From the NCBI RefSeq assembly GCF_964246085.1, contig NZ_CAXTPD010000005.1: a DNA stretch of 64,000 bases. One strand, given 5' to 3'. Numbering within the stretch: the first letter of the stretch is position 1; each line of letters begins with the position of its first letter. This DNA is from Brotaphodocola sp003480315 (GTDB lineage Bacteria; Bacillota; Clostridia; Lachnospirales; Lachnospiraceae). A model generated the notes under the pieces. That model did no database searches. It saw only the letters and a program-made list of their open reading frames with translations, and was not told where the DNA came from. Positions 25,789-34,643 of this stretch are shown piece after piece. Both the position numbers and the translations under genes were made by a program.

Positions 25789-26679
25789 ATGCGATATCTT
25801 TCAGTTACTGAGATAGCGAAAAAGTGGGATGTATCCGAGCGCAGTGTTAGAAATTACTGCGCCCAGGGGCGTGTGAACGGTGCGTTTCTTACCGGCAAGA
25901 CATGGAACATTCCGAAAAACGCAGAAAAACCGGAGCGTACCAACAAAAGAAAAGAAGGACCAATTACTCTGTTGGATATTCTGAAAGAGCAGAAGGTAAG
26001 TAAATATTCCGGTGGGATCTACCATAAAACGCAGATTGATTTGACATACAATTCTAACCATATGGAAGGAAGCCGCCTGACCCACGATCAAACCAGATAT
26101 ATCTTTGAAACCAACACCATCGGCGTAGAAAAAGAAGTGCTGAATGTGGATGATGTGATTGAAACAGCAAATCACTTCCGCTGCATTGATATGATTATTG
26201 ATCATGCAAAAGCAGCTCTAACGGAGAAGTTCATCAAAGAACTTCACTTGTTTTTGAAGAACGGCACCAGTGATTCCAGAAAAGATTGGTTTGCTGTTGG
26301 CGAGTATAAGAAATTCCCGAATGAAGTCGGTGGCAGGGATACAGCCCTTCCGGAAGAAGTTGCCGATAAAATGAAGGCCTTGCTGACAGAATATAACGCC
26401 AAAGAAGAAAAGACCTTTGAAGATATTCTGGACTTTCATGTGAAGTTTGAGCGGATCCATCCGTTCCAGGATGGCAACGGCCGTGTGGGCAGATTGATTA
26501 TGTTTAAGGAGTGCCTGAAATACAATATCGTTCCGTTCATCATTGAGGACGATCTGAAGATGTTCTATTATCGTGGACTAAAGGAATGGGACAACGAAAA
26601 AGGCTATCTGACAGATACCTGCCTGACTGCACAGGATAAGTATAAAGTGTATTTGGATTATTTTAGGATTATATATTGA
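25789..26679 (+). CDS. Fic-domain AMP-transferase-like protein with N-terminal HTH
   Basis: 296 residues. The N-terminus (1-45, LSVTEIAKKWDVSERSVRNY) is an excisionase/MerR-like helix-turn-helix. The Fic core has HPFQDGNGRVGR (224-235), the full HPFx(D/E)GNGRxxR active site. The inhibitory motif S89-N-H-M-E93-G94 precedes it, so it is a class II Fic whose own glutamate blocks ATP until relieved. Fic enzymes transfer AMP to target hydroxyls, often as toxins or phage-defence effectors. A DNA-binding head suggests it acts on, or is recruited by, DNA-bound partners or controls its own transcription. GGCGGAGG precedes the ATG. Confidence 0.9.
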   Translation: MRYLSVTEIAKKWDVSERSVRNYCAQGRVNGAFLTGKTWNIPKNAEKPERTNKRKEGPITLLDILKEQKVSKYSGGIYHKTQIDLTYNSNHMEGSRLTHDQTRYIFETNTIGVEKEVLNVDDVIETANHFRCIDMIIDHAKAALTEKFIKELHLFLKNGTSDSRKDWFAVGEYKKFPNEVGGRDTALPEEVADKMKALLTEYNAKEEKTFEDILDFHVKFERIHPFQDGNGRVGRLIMFKECLKYNIVPFIIEDDLKMFYYRGLKEWDNEKGYLTDTCLTAQDKYKVYLDYFRIIY

Positions 26680-26715
26680 AATTGAACAAAACAATATGAT
26701 GTGTGGGGTGAATAC

Positions 26716-28587
26716 ATGCTTATTTATGCAGGCACAAAAAGTGATTTTATGGTTGATACAGAGAATGATCGTTTGGAAACAAAATTATATGAAAATATTA
26801 AATTAAAGATGAACCGAACGACAGGATTAAGTGAACTGAATGCCTGGCGGAATTCATTAAAAGAAATGTATATTACATTGAATGATTCCGATATTCCAAA
26901 GGATGCAGGTGTGGCGATTGAATATAATATTCCTCAGACTTCAAAACGGATAGATTTTCTTATTTCTGGTTATGGATTGAATGGAAAAGGAAATATTGTT
27001 ATTGTTGAATTGAAACAATGGGAGAAATTAACAGCTATTGATGGTCAGGATGCAATTGTTGAAACATATACGGGTGGAGCGGACCGAAGAGTTGTACATC
27101 CATGTTATCAAGCCTGGTCTTACGCAGCGTTAATCAGAGATTATAACGAATATGTTCAGGACAACGAAATCGGTCTTCATCCCTGTGCGTATCTTCATAA
27201 TTATCCAAGAATCGAAAATGATCCATTGGATAAAGAACAATATCAGGATATTATGAAAGAGACTCCTGCATTTACTTATGGGCAAAGGGAAACTCTTCGT
27301 ACATTTATCAAAAAGCAAATTGTAACAGGTGACAAAGAGGATACACTGCTGAAAATTGAACATGGAAAAATTAAACCTTCTAAACAACTTCAAGATGCAC
27401 TTTTAAATATGCTTAAAGGGAACCAAGAATTCGTTATGTTGGATGAACAGAAGGTTGTATATGAAAGTATTCTTGATTATTCTTGTCAGTGTCAAAAAGA
27501 TGGTAAGAAAAGAACAATTATTGTAGAAGGTGGTCCCGGAACCGGAAAAACAGTCATTGCAATTAATCTACTGGCTGAACTCACGAATCGAATGCAATTT
27601 GTTCAATATGTTTCAAAAAATGCCGCACCGAGAACAGTATATCAATTCAAATTAAAGGGACACATGAGGAAAAACAGTGTAGATAATCTCTTTAAAGGTT
27701 CCGGAAGTTATACCGAAGCACCAAGAAATTCAGTCGGAACATTACTAGCTGACGAAGCCCACCGGCTTAATGAAAAATCCGGTATGTTCCAAAATATGGG
27801 AGAGAACCAGATAAAAGAAATCATTCATGCCGCTGCTTGCAGTGTGTTTTTTATTGATGAAAGTCAGAGGGTTACATTATCAGATATTGGAAGTGTGGCT
27901 GAAATAGAAAAGTGGGCGGCTTTGGAAAAATCAGAAATTATAAAAATGCAGCTTGTTTCTCAGTTCCGCTGTAATGGTTCTGATGGATACCTGGCATGGT
28001 TAGATCAGGCATTGGAAATCCGTGAAACAGCAAATTATGATCTTGACGGAATTGATTACGATATTCGCATCTGTGATACACCTGCAGAAATGGAAGCAAT
28101 TGTGCTTGAAAAGAATTGCGCAAGAAATAGAGCAAGAATTCTTGCAGGCTATTGTTGGAACTGGCCGAAGGATACCAGAAATAATACAAATTTCCATGAC
28201 ATCAAGATTGGAGATTATTCCATAAGCTGGAATCTAAATGGTGGAGATGCATTTGCAATCAGTGAAGAGTCAGTTCATGAAGCCGGATGTATTCATACAT
28301 CGCAAGGTTTGGAATTCGATTATACGGGTGTTATCATTGGCGATGATATGCGATTTGAAAACGGGAAAGTGATTACAGATTACACAAAACGTGCAAAGAC
28401 CGATAATTCCTTGAAAGGAATAAAAACACTAGCGAAGAAAGATAAAGAAAAAGCAGATCGGGTTGCAGATGAAATTATAAAAAATACATACAGAACACTC
28501 ATGACAAGAGGAATGAAGGGATGTTATGTATATTGCACGGATGTTGCCTTGGCGCAACATTTTAAGAAACTGTTAAAACAAAAATGA
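26716..28587 (+). CDS. DUF2075 (Schlafen-type) helicase with N-terminal PD-(D/E)XK nuclease-like domain
   Basis: 623 residues from ATG 26716 (GGGGTGA upstream; a GTG at 26701 is possible). The N-terminus carries E69, D80 (KRIDFLI) and E98-L-K100 (VIVELKQW), a PD-(D/E)XK nuclease pattern. The SF1-like ATPase follows, with GGPGTGKT (about 272-279) and ADEAHRLNE (about 346-354), and a late THxSQGLEFD-type motif (IHTSQGLEFDYTGVI). DUF2075 proteins occur in restriction and phage-defence loci. It is AT-rich compared with the metabolic genes and follows Fic by only 36 bases, so the two may be co-transcribed. Confidence 0.8.
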   Translation: MLIYAGTKSDFMVDTENDRLETKLYENIKLKMNRTTGLSELNAWRNSLKEMYITLNDSDIPKDAGVAIEYNIPQTSKRIDFLISGYGLNGKGNIVIVELKQWEKLTAIDGQDAIVETYTGGADRRVVHPCYQAWSYAALIRDYNEYVQDNEIGLHPCAYLHNYPRIENDPLDKEQYQDIMKETPAFTYGQRETLRTFIKKQIVTGDKEDTLLKIEHGKIKPSKQLQDALLNMLKGNQEFVMLDEQKVVYESILDYSCQCQKDGKKRTIIVEGGPGTGKTVIAINLLAELTNRMQFVQYVSKNAAPRTVYQFKLKGHMRKNSVDNLFKGSGSYTEAPRNSVGTLLADEAHRLNEKSGMFQNMGENQIKEIIHAAACSVFFIDESQRVTLSDIGSVAEIEKWAALEKSEIIKMQLVSQFRCNGSDGYLAWLDQALEIRETANYDLDGIDYDIRICDTPAEMEAIVLEKNCARNRARILAGYCWNWPKDTRNNTNFHDIKIGDYSISWNLNGGDAFAISEESVHEAGCIHTSQGLEFDYTGVIIGDDMRFENGKVITDYTKRAKTDNSLKGIKTLAKKDKEKADRVADEIIKNTYRTLMTRGMKGCYVYCTDVALAQHFKKLLKQK

Positions 28588-28753
28588 TAAATAAGGAAGA
28601 AATGTGGTGTTATACAGTTGATTTGTAACTCATTTTTACACCTTTTGCTAACGATATTATGCTAAACCAGGTTATGCAAAAAAACAAAAATTTACAAAGG
28701 ATTACAAAGCCCGAAAAACCAAGAAAAACTAAGAAATGCGAGGTTATGCAACA

Positions 28754-29221
28754 ATGATAAAAGTTCTATTTGTCTGCCATGGAAATATCTGCCGTTCCAC
28801 AATGGCTGAGAGCGTGTTCACCTACCTGGCCACTCAGGCTGGCCTGGCATCCCATTTTGAAATCAATTCCGCGGCCACTAGCCGTGAGGAAATCGGTAAT
28901 CCGCCGCATTACGGTACCGTGGATAAGCTGCGTCGGGAGCATATTCCACTGATCCCGCATCATGCGCGTCAGATGACGGCGGAGGATTACCGGTATTATG
29001 ATTATCTCATCGGTATGGATACGGCAAATATCCGGAACATGACCAGGATTGCAGGCGGGGCGGATAAAGAACAGAAGATTTTTAAACTGCTGACATTTGC
29101 AGGCAGTGGGCGTGATGTGGCAGATCCGTGGTATACGGGGAATTTTGATGCGACGTTTGCTGATGTTATGGCTGGATGCAGCGGGCTTCTTGAAAAGATC
29201 CGCAGAGAGGAAAATATTTAA
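28754..29221 (+). CDS. Low-molecular-weight protein tyrosine phosphatase
   Basis: 155 residues. The P-loop CHGNICRS follows the first strand (VLFVCHGNICRSTMAE) and the general-acid loop is DPWY near 130. It dephosphorylates protein tyrosine or arginine residues in the cytosol. ATG 28754 was chosen because family members start directly before the first strand (MIKVLFVCHG); an upstream ATG at 28736 adds six residues. It abuts the next gene with no gap. Confidence 0.88.
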   Translation: MIKVLFVCHGNICRSTMAESVFTYLATQAGLASHFEINSAATSREEIGNPPHYGTVDKLRREHIPLIPHHARQMTAEDYRYYDYLIGMDTANIRNMTRIAGGADKEQKIFKLLTFAGSGRDVADPWYTGNFDATFADVMAGCSGLLEKIRREENI

Positions 29222-30082
29222 ATGGGAAAACGGATTGTTCTTTTTAACGACCTTCCGGGTTATGGTAAGGTAGCTCTGGCCGCCATGGTGCCGCTGTTTT
29301 CGCGTATGGGACATTTCCCTTATCAGGTACCCACTGCGGTGGTTTCCAATACGCTGGATTTCGGAAAGTTTCGGATTCAGGACATGACGGACTACATGCG
29401 GGATACCATAAAAGTGTGGGATGAGCTGGGCTTTGATCCGGACTGTATCTGTACTGGATTTGTACTTTCGGAGGAGCAGGTGGAACTGATCGGAGATTAT
29501 ATTCGAAGCAGGAAGCCGAGAATCAATGAGATACAGAATGTGAACAATGGCCGTCTTGTCATGGTAGATCCGATCATGGCGGATGGCGGAAAGCTTTACA
29601 ATGGAATTGGCATGGAGCGGGTTGCGGCCATGAGAAAACTGGTCAGCTACTCGGATGTGATGGTTCCGAACATGACCGAGGCTGGCTTTCTGACGGGAAT
29701 CTGCCCGGGCAGGGAACGGGCCTCGGCGTCAGAACTGCGGGAACTGATTGACGGGCTGCACAAGTTATCCGGGAAATCGGTGGTCATTACCAGCGCGCAG
29801 GATTCTGAAACGGATGAACATCTGGTTTGTGGGTATGACCACAAAAGCGGACAGTATTTCCGTGTGCCGTTTACCTTTCTCCCTGTCCGGGTTGCCGGAA
29901 GCGGAGATATTTTTTCTACAGTTATGACTGGTAAACTATTAAATGGAGAGAGTCTGGAGGCGGCGGTGCGGGAAGCTGTACGTGTCCTGACTACGCTGAT
30001 ACGGGAAAATCAGAGTCATTTGGATGAATACAAAGGTATTCTGATTGAGCGTTATTGGGAATTACTGGATGAGAATAATTAG
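29222..30082 (+). CDS. Pyridoxamine/pyridoxal kinase-like (PfkB/ThiD fold)
   Basis: 286 residues. The N-terminus FNDLPGYGKVALAAMVPLF and the late anion-hole motif VAGSGDIFSTVMTG place it among ribokinase-fold vitamin kinases of the PdxK/PdxY type. MVDPIMADGG is also typical. It should phosphorylate B6 vitamers with ATP to feed pyridoxal phosphate. It is coupled to the phosphatase gene upstream without any gap. Confidence 0.85.
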   Translation: MGKRIVLFNDLPGYGKVALAAMVPLFSRMGHFPYQVPTAVVSNTLDFGKFRIQDMTDYMRDTIKVWDELGFDPDCICTGFVLSEEQVELIGDYIRSRKPRINEIQNVNNGRLVMVDPIMADGGKLYNGIGMERVAAMRKLVSYSDVMVPNMTEAGFLTGICPGRERASASELRELIDGLHKLSGKSVVITSAQDSETDEHLVCGYDHKSGQYFRVPFTFLPVRVAGSGDIFSTVMTGKLLNGESLEAAVREAVRVLTTLIRENQSHLDEYKGILIERYWELLDENN

Positions 30083-30205
30083 CGGCACAGAATATAGCGG
30101 AGTGGGATCTGCTGTGTGAAACTGTGGCGTAGCAGATCGGATATTGTGAAATGAGTCGATGGAAAGCATTGGCAGCAGAAAATCAAAATCGGGAGGAAAC
30201 TTGGA

Positions 30206-30925
30206 GTGCTTAGAAATGTGAGTCTGGGGGAGATTTCAGACGGCAGATTATATGGGTTGAATGATATGGCGAAGCTGGGCTGCAATGACTGTGCGGGCTG
30301 TTCGTCCTGTTGCCGAGGAATGGGAAACACGATTGTGCTGGATCCCTATGATGTCTGGCGGTTGACGGGTGGTTTAGGTGTTTCGCTGCAGCAGCTTTTA
30401 GCGGGGCATCTGGAACTGAATGTGGTGGACGGGATCATCCTGCCAAATCTGAAACTGGCGGGTGATTCGGAACAGTGTACCTTTTTGAATGACGCAGGGC
30501 GATGCAGTATTCATCCGTATCGTCCAGGTATCTGCAGGCTGTTTCCTTTGGGGCGGTATTATGAAGAGGACGGATTTCATTACATTCTGCAGATTCATGA
30601 ATGCGAAAAACCAAATCGCAGCAAGGTGAAGATCCGCAAGTGGATGGACACGCCGGATATGGAGCGGTATGATGCCTATATTGCAGACTGGCATGCATTC
30701 CTGAAACAGCTGCGGATTCGTATCGGCGCAGAATTGGATGGAGAAACTGCGGTGAAAGCAAGCGCGGATGGCGCAAACGAAACGCTATCCCCTGATCTCG
30801 CAAAATCTGTCAGCATGTATATTTTGCAGCGGTTTTATCTGCTTCCCTATGACACCAGCCGGGACTTTTACAGCCAGTATGAAGCCCGCATGGCCGCGGC
30901 AAAAGAATGGAGTGAGAATCTATGA
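30206..30925 (+). CDS. YkgJ-family cysteine-cluster protein
   Basis: 239 residues with a GTG start behind GGGAGG (30191-30196). Clustered cysteines C26, C29, C32, C35 and C36 (CNDCAGCSSCC) and a second set in CTFLNDAGRCSIHPYRPGIC fit the zinc/iron-chelating YkgJ (CxxCxxCC) family. The function is unknown and it is probably a metal-cluster protein. It overlaps the patatin gene by 4 bases (ATGA). Confidence 0.85.
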   Translation: MLRNVSLGEISDGRLYGLNDMAKLGCNDCAGCSSCCRGMGNTIVLDPYDVWRLTGGLGVSLQQLLAGHLELNVVDGIILPNLKLAGDSEQCTFLNDAGRCSIHPYRPGICRLFPLGRYYEEDGFHYILQIHECEKPNRSKVKIRKWMDTPDMERYDAYIADWHAFLKQLRIRIGAELDGETAVKASADGANETLSPDLAKSVSMYILQRFYLLPYDTSRDFYSQYEARMAAAKEWSENL

Positions 30926-31842
30926 GCAACATCAATGACACAGGCAGCATCAACGGCACAAATAACATCAATGGTGCAGACAATACTGAAAACACCGTAA
31001 AAACCGGCCTGGTATTAGAAGGCGGCGGAATGCGTGGGATGTATACCGACGGTATTCTGGATGTCTTTCTGGATCAGGGACTTTCCTTTGATGGAGTGAT
31101 CGGAGTTTCGGCCGGAGCTATCCATGGTTCCAGTTTTGTGTCTGGGCAAAGAGGCCGGAGCATTCGTTATTATAAGAAATATATCCGAGATAACCGGTTT
31201 ATCAGTATGCGGAATCTGGTCCGGACCGGAGATATTGCGGAGGTGCAGTTCTGCTATCATGATCTGCCGGAGAAGCTTGATCTTTACGATTACGATGCCT
31301 TTAACCGTTCTAAAACGGAGTTTTATGCAGTCTGCAGCAATGTGGAGACTGGAAAGCCGGAGTATATCCGCATTACAGATATGAAAAATCAGATTGATGT
31401 GATCCGGGCATCGGCCTCCCTTCCATACGTTTCCAGACTGGTAAAGACAGAAGGGATGAAGCTGTTGGATGGCGGCTGCACGGACAGCATTCCTCTCATG
31501 AAGTTCCGGGAGATGGGATTCACAAAGAATGTGGTGATCCTGACCCGGCCGAAGGGATACCAGAAGGAACCGGAGCAGCTGGCTATGGCGAAGCTGTGTT
31601 ACCGGAAATATCCGGCCTTTGTGGAGGCACTGTCTCACAGGCATGAGTGCTATAACGAGAGTTTGCGGCAGATTGAAGAGCTGGAGAAAATGGGTGAGAT
31701 TTTTGTGCTGCGTCCGGATGAGCCGCTCAAGATCGGGCGGCTGGAGCGTAGCCCGGAGAAACTGCAGCAGGTGTATGACATCGGAAGGCGGGATGCGCTT
31801 ATGAAGATGCGTGACCTGAAGCGCTGGCTGGAGAATCATTAG
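30922..31842 (+). CDS. Patatin-like phospholipase (YjjU/RssA type)
   Basis: 306 residues. The oxyanion hole GGGMRG is at 34-39, the nucleophile S63 in GVSAG (61-65) and the partner aspartate in LLDGG near 187. The first 25 residues are a low-complexity N/T/G-rich tail with no signal features. It should hydrolyse acyl esters of phospholipids in the cytosol. Translationally coupled to the cysteine-cluster gene. Confidence 0.88.
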   Translation: MSNINDTGSINGTNNINGADNTENTVKTGLVLEGGGMRGMYTDGILDVFLDQGLSFDGVIGVSAGAIHGSSFVSGQRGRSIRYYKKYIRDNRFISMRNLVRTGDIAEVQFCYHDLPEKLDLYDYDAFNRSKTEFYAVCSNVETGKPEYIRITDMKNQIDVIRASASLPYVSRLVKTEGMKLLDGGCTDSIPLMKFREMGFTKNVVILTRPKGYQKEPEQLAMAKLCYRKYPAFVEALSHRHECYNESLRQIEELEKMGEIFVLRPDEPLKIGRLERSPEKLQQVYDIGRRDALMKMRDLKRWLENH

Positions 31843-31925
31843 GCAGATCGAAACTGGATTGACAGACCAGAAGCACAGGTCAGGCATTCAGATAACAGAA
31901 AACCTGCAATCAGGCCAAATGAGCT

Positions 31926-31992
31926 ATAGGAAATGCCTATGACTTTTATATTATATATAGTATTTTACAAATACTGAAAAAAGATGCATAAT
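31926..31992 (+). promoter_or_regulatory. Promoter and LysR-type dyad of the 32-kb hydratase
   Basis: Dyad ATAGG-N5-CCTAT (31926-31940), centre about 66 bases before the predicted start, the usual LysR recognition position. The 9-mer GTATTTTAC (31960-31968) overlaps the -35 TTTACA (31964-31969). A 17-bp spacer leads to CATAAT (31987-31992). The same 9-mer and spacing recur upstream of the genes at 37502, 51349 and 57034. Confidence 0.6.
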
Positions 31993-32091
31993 AAAGCCAT
32001 CAAAGGAAATAAAGCCGAAACGAATCAGAACGGATTCAGAATCAAAAGGCTTTAACGCAATAAACCACTCAATTACAGGAGGAGAGTTCGT

Positions 32092-34374
32092 ATGGTAAAG
32101 TTACATGATGGCGGTGTTTATCTCGTTAACGGTGAGACCCTGGTTCCGGAGGCAGAGGCTGCAAAGCTTGAGCAGATGACCGGAAAAACAGTGGCGAAGG
32201 AAGAGGCTAAGAAAGGTACTATTGCGTACGGTATCATGAAAGCCCACAACCAGTCCGATAACATGGATAAGCTGCAGATCAAATTTGACGCGATGGTGTC
32301 TCATGATATCACCTTTGTTGGTATTATCCAGACTGCCCGGGCATCAGGAATGGAGAAGTTTCCGCTTCCTTACGTTTTAACCTGCTGTCATAACTCTTTA
32401 TGTGCAGTTGGCGGAACCATCAATGACGATGATCACTATTTTGGCCTTTCTGCGGCAAAGAAGTATGGCGGTCTTTTCGTTCCGCCGCACGTAGCAGTAT
32501 GCCATCAGTACATGCGTGAGTGCTTTGCAGGCGGCGGCAAGATGATCCTGGGCTCTGACTCCCATACCCGTTACGGTGCACTGGGTACCATGGCCATTGG
32601 TGAGGGCGGCGGTGAGCTGTCCAAGCAGCTGTTAAAGCAGACTTACGATGTTGCTTACCCGGGCGTTATCGCAATTTACTTAACCGGAAAACCGCAGCCG
32701 TTCGTTGGACCGCACGATATCGCACTGGCTATCTGCGGAGCTGTTTACAAGAATGGCTATGTAAAGAATAAAGTAATGGAGTTCGTCGGACCAGGCGTTT
32801 CTTCCATGACTACTGACTACCGTAATGGTGTGGATGTTATGACCACCGAGACCACCTGCCTGTCCTCCATCTGGAGAACCGATGATGACACCAGGGCATT
32901 CCTGGAGAAGCATCACCGTGGCGATGAGTTTAAGGAGCTGAATCCGGAAGCAGTTGCATATTACGATGGCTGCGTAGAGATTGACTTAAGTACCATCAAG
33001 CCGATGATCGCACTGCCGTTCCATCCGTCTAATGCTTTTGAGATTGATTACCTGTATGAGAACCTCGAAGACATTCTGCGCGAGACCGAGAAGGCAGCTG
33101 ACCAGGTTGCAGAGGGCAGAGCACACTTTACCTTACTTGACAAAATTACCAAAGATGGTAAACTTCAGGTACAGCAGGGTATCATTGCGGGCTGCGCAGG
33201 CGGTAACTACACCAACGTGGTAGAAGCTGCACACGCATTAAAGGGCAAGAACATCGGCGATGGCGAGTTCTACCTGTCCGTATATCCTTCCTCCCAGCCG
33301 GTTTACACCGATCTGGACCGCAAGGGTCTGTTAGCAGACCTGATGGATGCAGGCGCGATCATCCGTTCCGCATTCTGTGGACCGTGCTTCGGCGCAGGCG
33401 ATACCCCGGCCAACAACGCGCTTTCCATCCGTCACACCACCAGAAACTTCCCGAACCGTGAAGGCTCCAAGCCGGGTAACGGACAGATGTCCGCAGTTGC
33501 CCTTATGGATGCACGTTCCATCGCTGCAACCGCAGCAAACGGCGGTAAGCTGACTTCTGCAGAGACTATGGACTGCTGGGGCGATATCCCGGAGTACAAC
33601 TACGAGGATCGCGCTTACAAGGCAAGAGTTTACAATGGCTATAACAAAGCAGAACTGGATTCTGAGCTGCGCTTTGGTCCGAATATCAAAGACTGGCCGG
33701 AGATGGAGGCACTTTCTGAGAATATCCTTTTAAAGGTTTCTTCCAAGATCCTGGACGAAGTAACCACCACTGACGAGCTGATCCCGTCCGGTGAGACCTC
33801 CTCCTACCGTTCCAACCCGTTAGGACTGGCTGAGTTCACCCTGTCCAGACGTGATCCGGAGTATGTAGGCCGTGCGAAAGCAGTTCAGGCTATGGAGAAC
33901 GAACGTCTTGCAGGCAAGGTAAACGCTGAGATCGCAGAGGTGATCAAGGTGGTTAACACCATTCCGGGCCAGGAAGCTGTTAAAGCTGAGAACGTTGAGA
34001 TTGGTTCCACTATCTACGCAAATAAGCCGGGTGACGGTTCTGCGCGTGAGCAGGCAGCATCCTGTCAGAGAGTACTGGGCGCTCTTGCAAACATCACCCA
34101 GGAATACGCAACCAAGCGTTATCGTTCCAACTGCATGAACTGGGGTATGCTTCCGTTCCATTTAAAGGGTGAGCCGACTATGTTCGATGTAGATGATTAC
34201 ATCTACATCCCGAATATACGCACCGCATTAGAGGGCGACTTAACCGACATCCCGGCATATGTCATCAAGAACGGCAAGGCAGAGGAGATTCACCTTTATA
34301 TTCAGCCGATGACCGAGAATGAGCGTAGGATCGTAAAGGCTGGCTGTCTGATTAACTTCAATAGAAACAGATAA
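32092..34374 (+). CDS. Aconitase-superfamily hydratase (YbhJ type), paralogue 1
   Basis: 760 residues. Fe-S ligands are C368 (GCAGGNYTN), C429 and C432 (CGPC), the aconitase pattern, and the swivelling domain with GDGSAREQAA lies near the C-terminus. The N-terminus (MVKLHDGGVYLVNGE) is as in E. coli YbhJ rather than AcnA/AcnB. It should hydrate/dehydrate a tricarboxylic acid. With isocitrate dehydrogenase at 37502 under a similar promoter it may serve as the aconitase of the glutamate-forming citrate branch. Codon use is strongly biased (CGT, AAC, CCG), which suggests high expression. It is clearly homologous along its length to the gene at 60842. AGGAGG precedes the start. Confidence 0.85.
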   Translation: MVKLHDGGVYLVNGETLVPEAEAAKLEQMTGKTVAKEEAKKGTIAYGIMKAHNQSDNMDKLQIKFDAMVSHDITFVGIIQTARASGMEKFPLPYVLTCCHNSLCAVGGTINDDDHYFGLSAAKKYGGLFVPPHVAVCHQYMRECFAGGGKMILGSDSHTRYGALGTMAIGEGGGELSKQLLKQTYDVAYPGVIAIYLTGKPQPFVGPHDIALAICGAVYKNGYVKNKVMEFVGPGVSSMTTDYRNGVDVMTTETTCLSSIWRTDDDTRAFLEKHHRGDEFKELNPEAVAYYDGCVEIDLSTIKPMIALPFHPSNAFEIDYLYENLEDILRETEKAADQVAEGRAHFTLLDKITKDGKLQVQQGIIAGCAGGNYTNVVEAAHALKGKNIGDGEFYLSVYPSSQPVYTDLDRKGLLADLMDAGAIIRSAFCGPCFGAGDTPANNALSIRHTTRNFPNREGSKPGNGQMSAVALMDARSIAATAANGGKLTSAETMDCWGDIPEYNYEDRAYKARVYNGYNKAELDSELRFGPNIKDWPEMEALSENILLKVSSKILDEVTTTDELIPSGETSSYRSNPLGLAEFTLSRRDPEYVGRAKAVQAMENERLAGKVNAEIAEVIKVVNTIPGQEAVKAENVEIGSTIYANKPGDGSAREQAASCQRVLGALANITQEYATKRYRSNCMNWGMLPFHLKGEPTMFDVDDYIYIPNIRTALEGDLTDIPAYVIKNGKAEEIHLYIQPMTENERRIVKAGCLINFNRNR

Positions 34375-34440
34375 GATTCCCACCGTTTTACGGCTTGTCT
34401 GTGACTATATAAAACTCCTTATATAAGTGTAAGAGCAAAG

Positions 34441-34470
34441 CGGAGCTGTCTGAAAAGGCAGCTCCGTTTT
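34441..34470 (+). terminator. Terminator after the hydratase
   Basis: CGGAGCTG (34441-34448) pairs with CAGCTCCG (34459-34466), followed by TTTT. Confidence 0.8.
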
Positions 34471-34643
34471 GCGTTGCGCAGAAAAACAGCGTGTGGAAAT
34501 GATTTATGAAAAAGTTAGCGGGAGATGGAGGAAAATGCATGACAGGAGAGTCCCAATCGATTTTCCTGGATTTCTGCGTTGTTTTTTCGCTTATCCTGAG
34601 GTAATATATTACATAGAAAATGTGACATCAGGAGGAAACAAAC

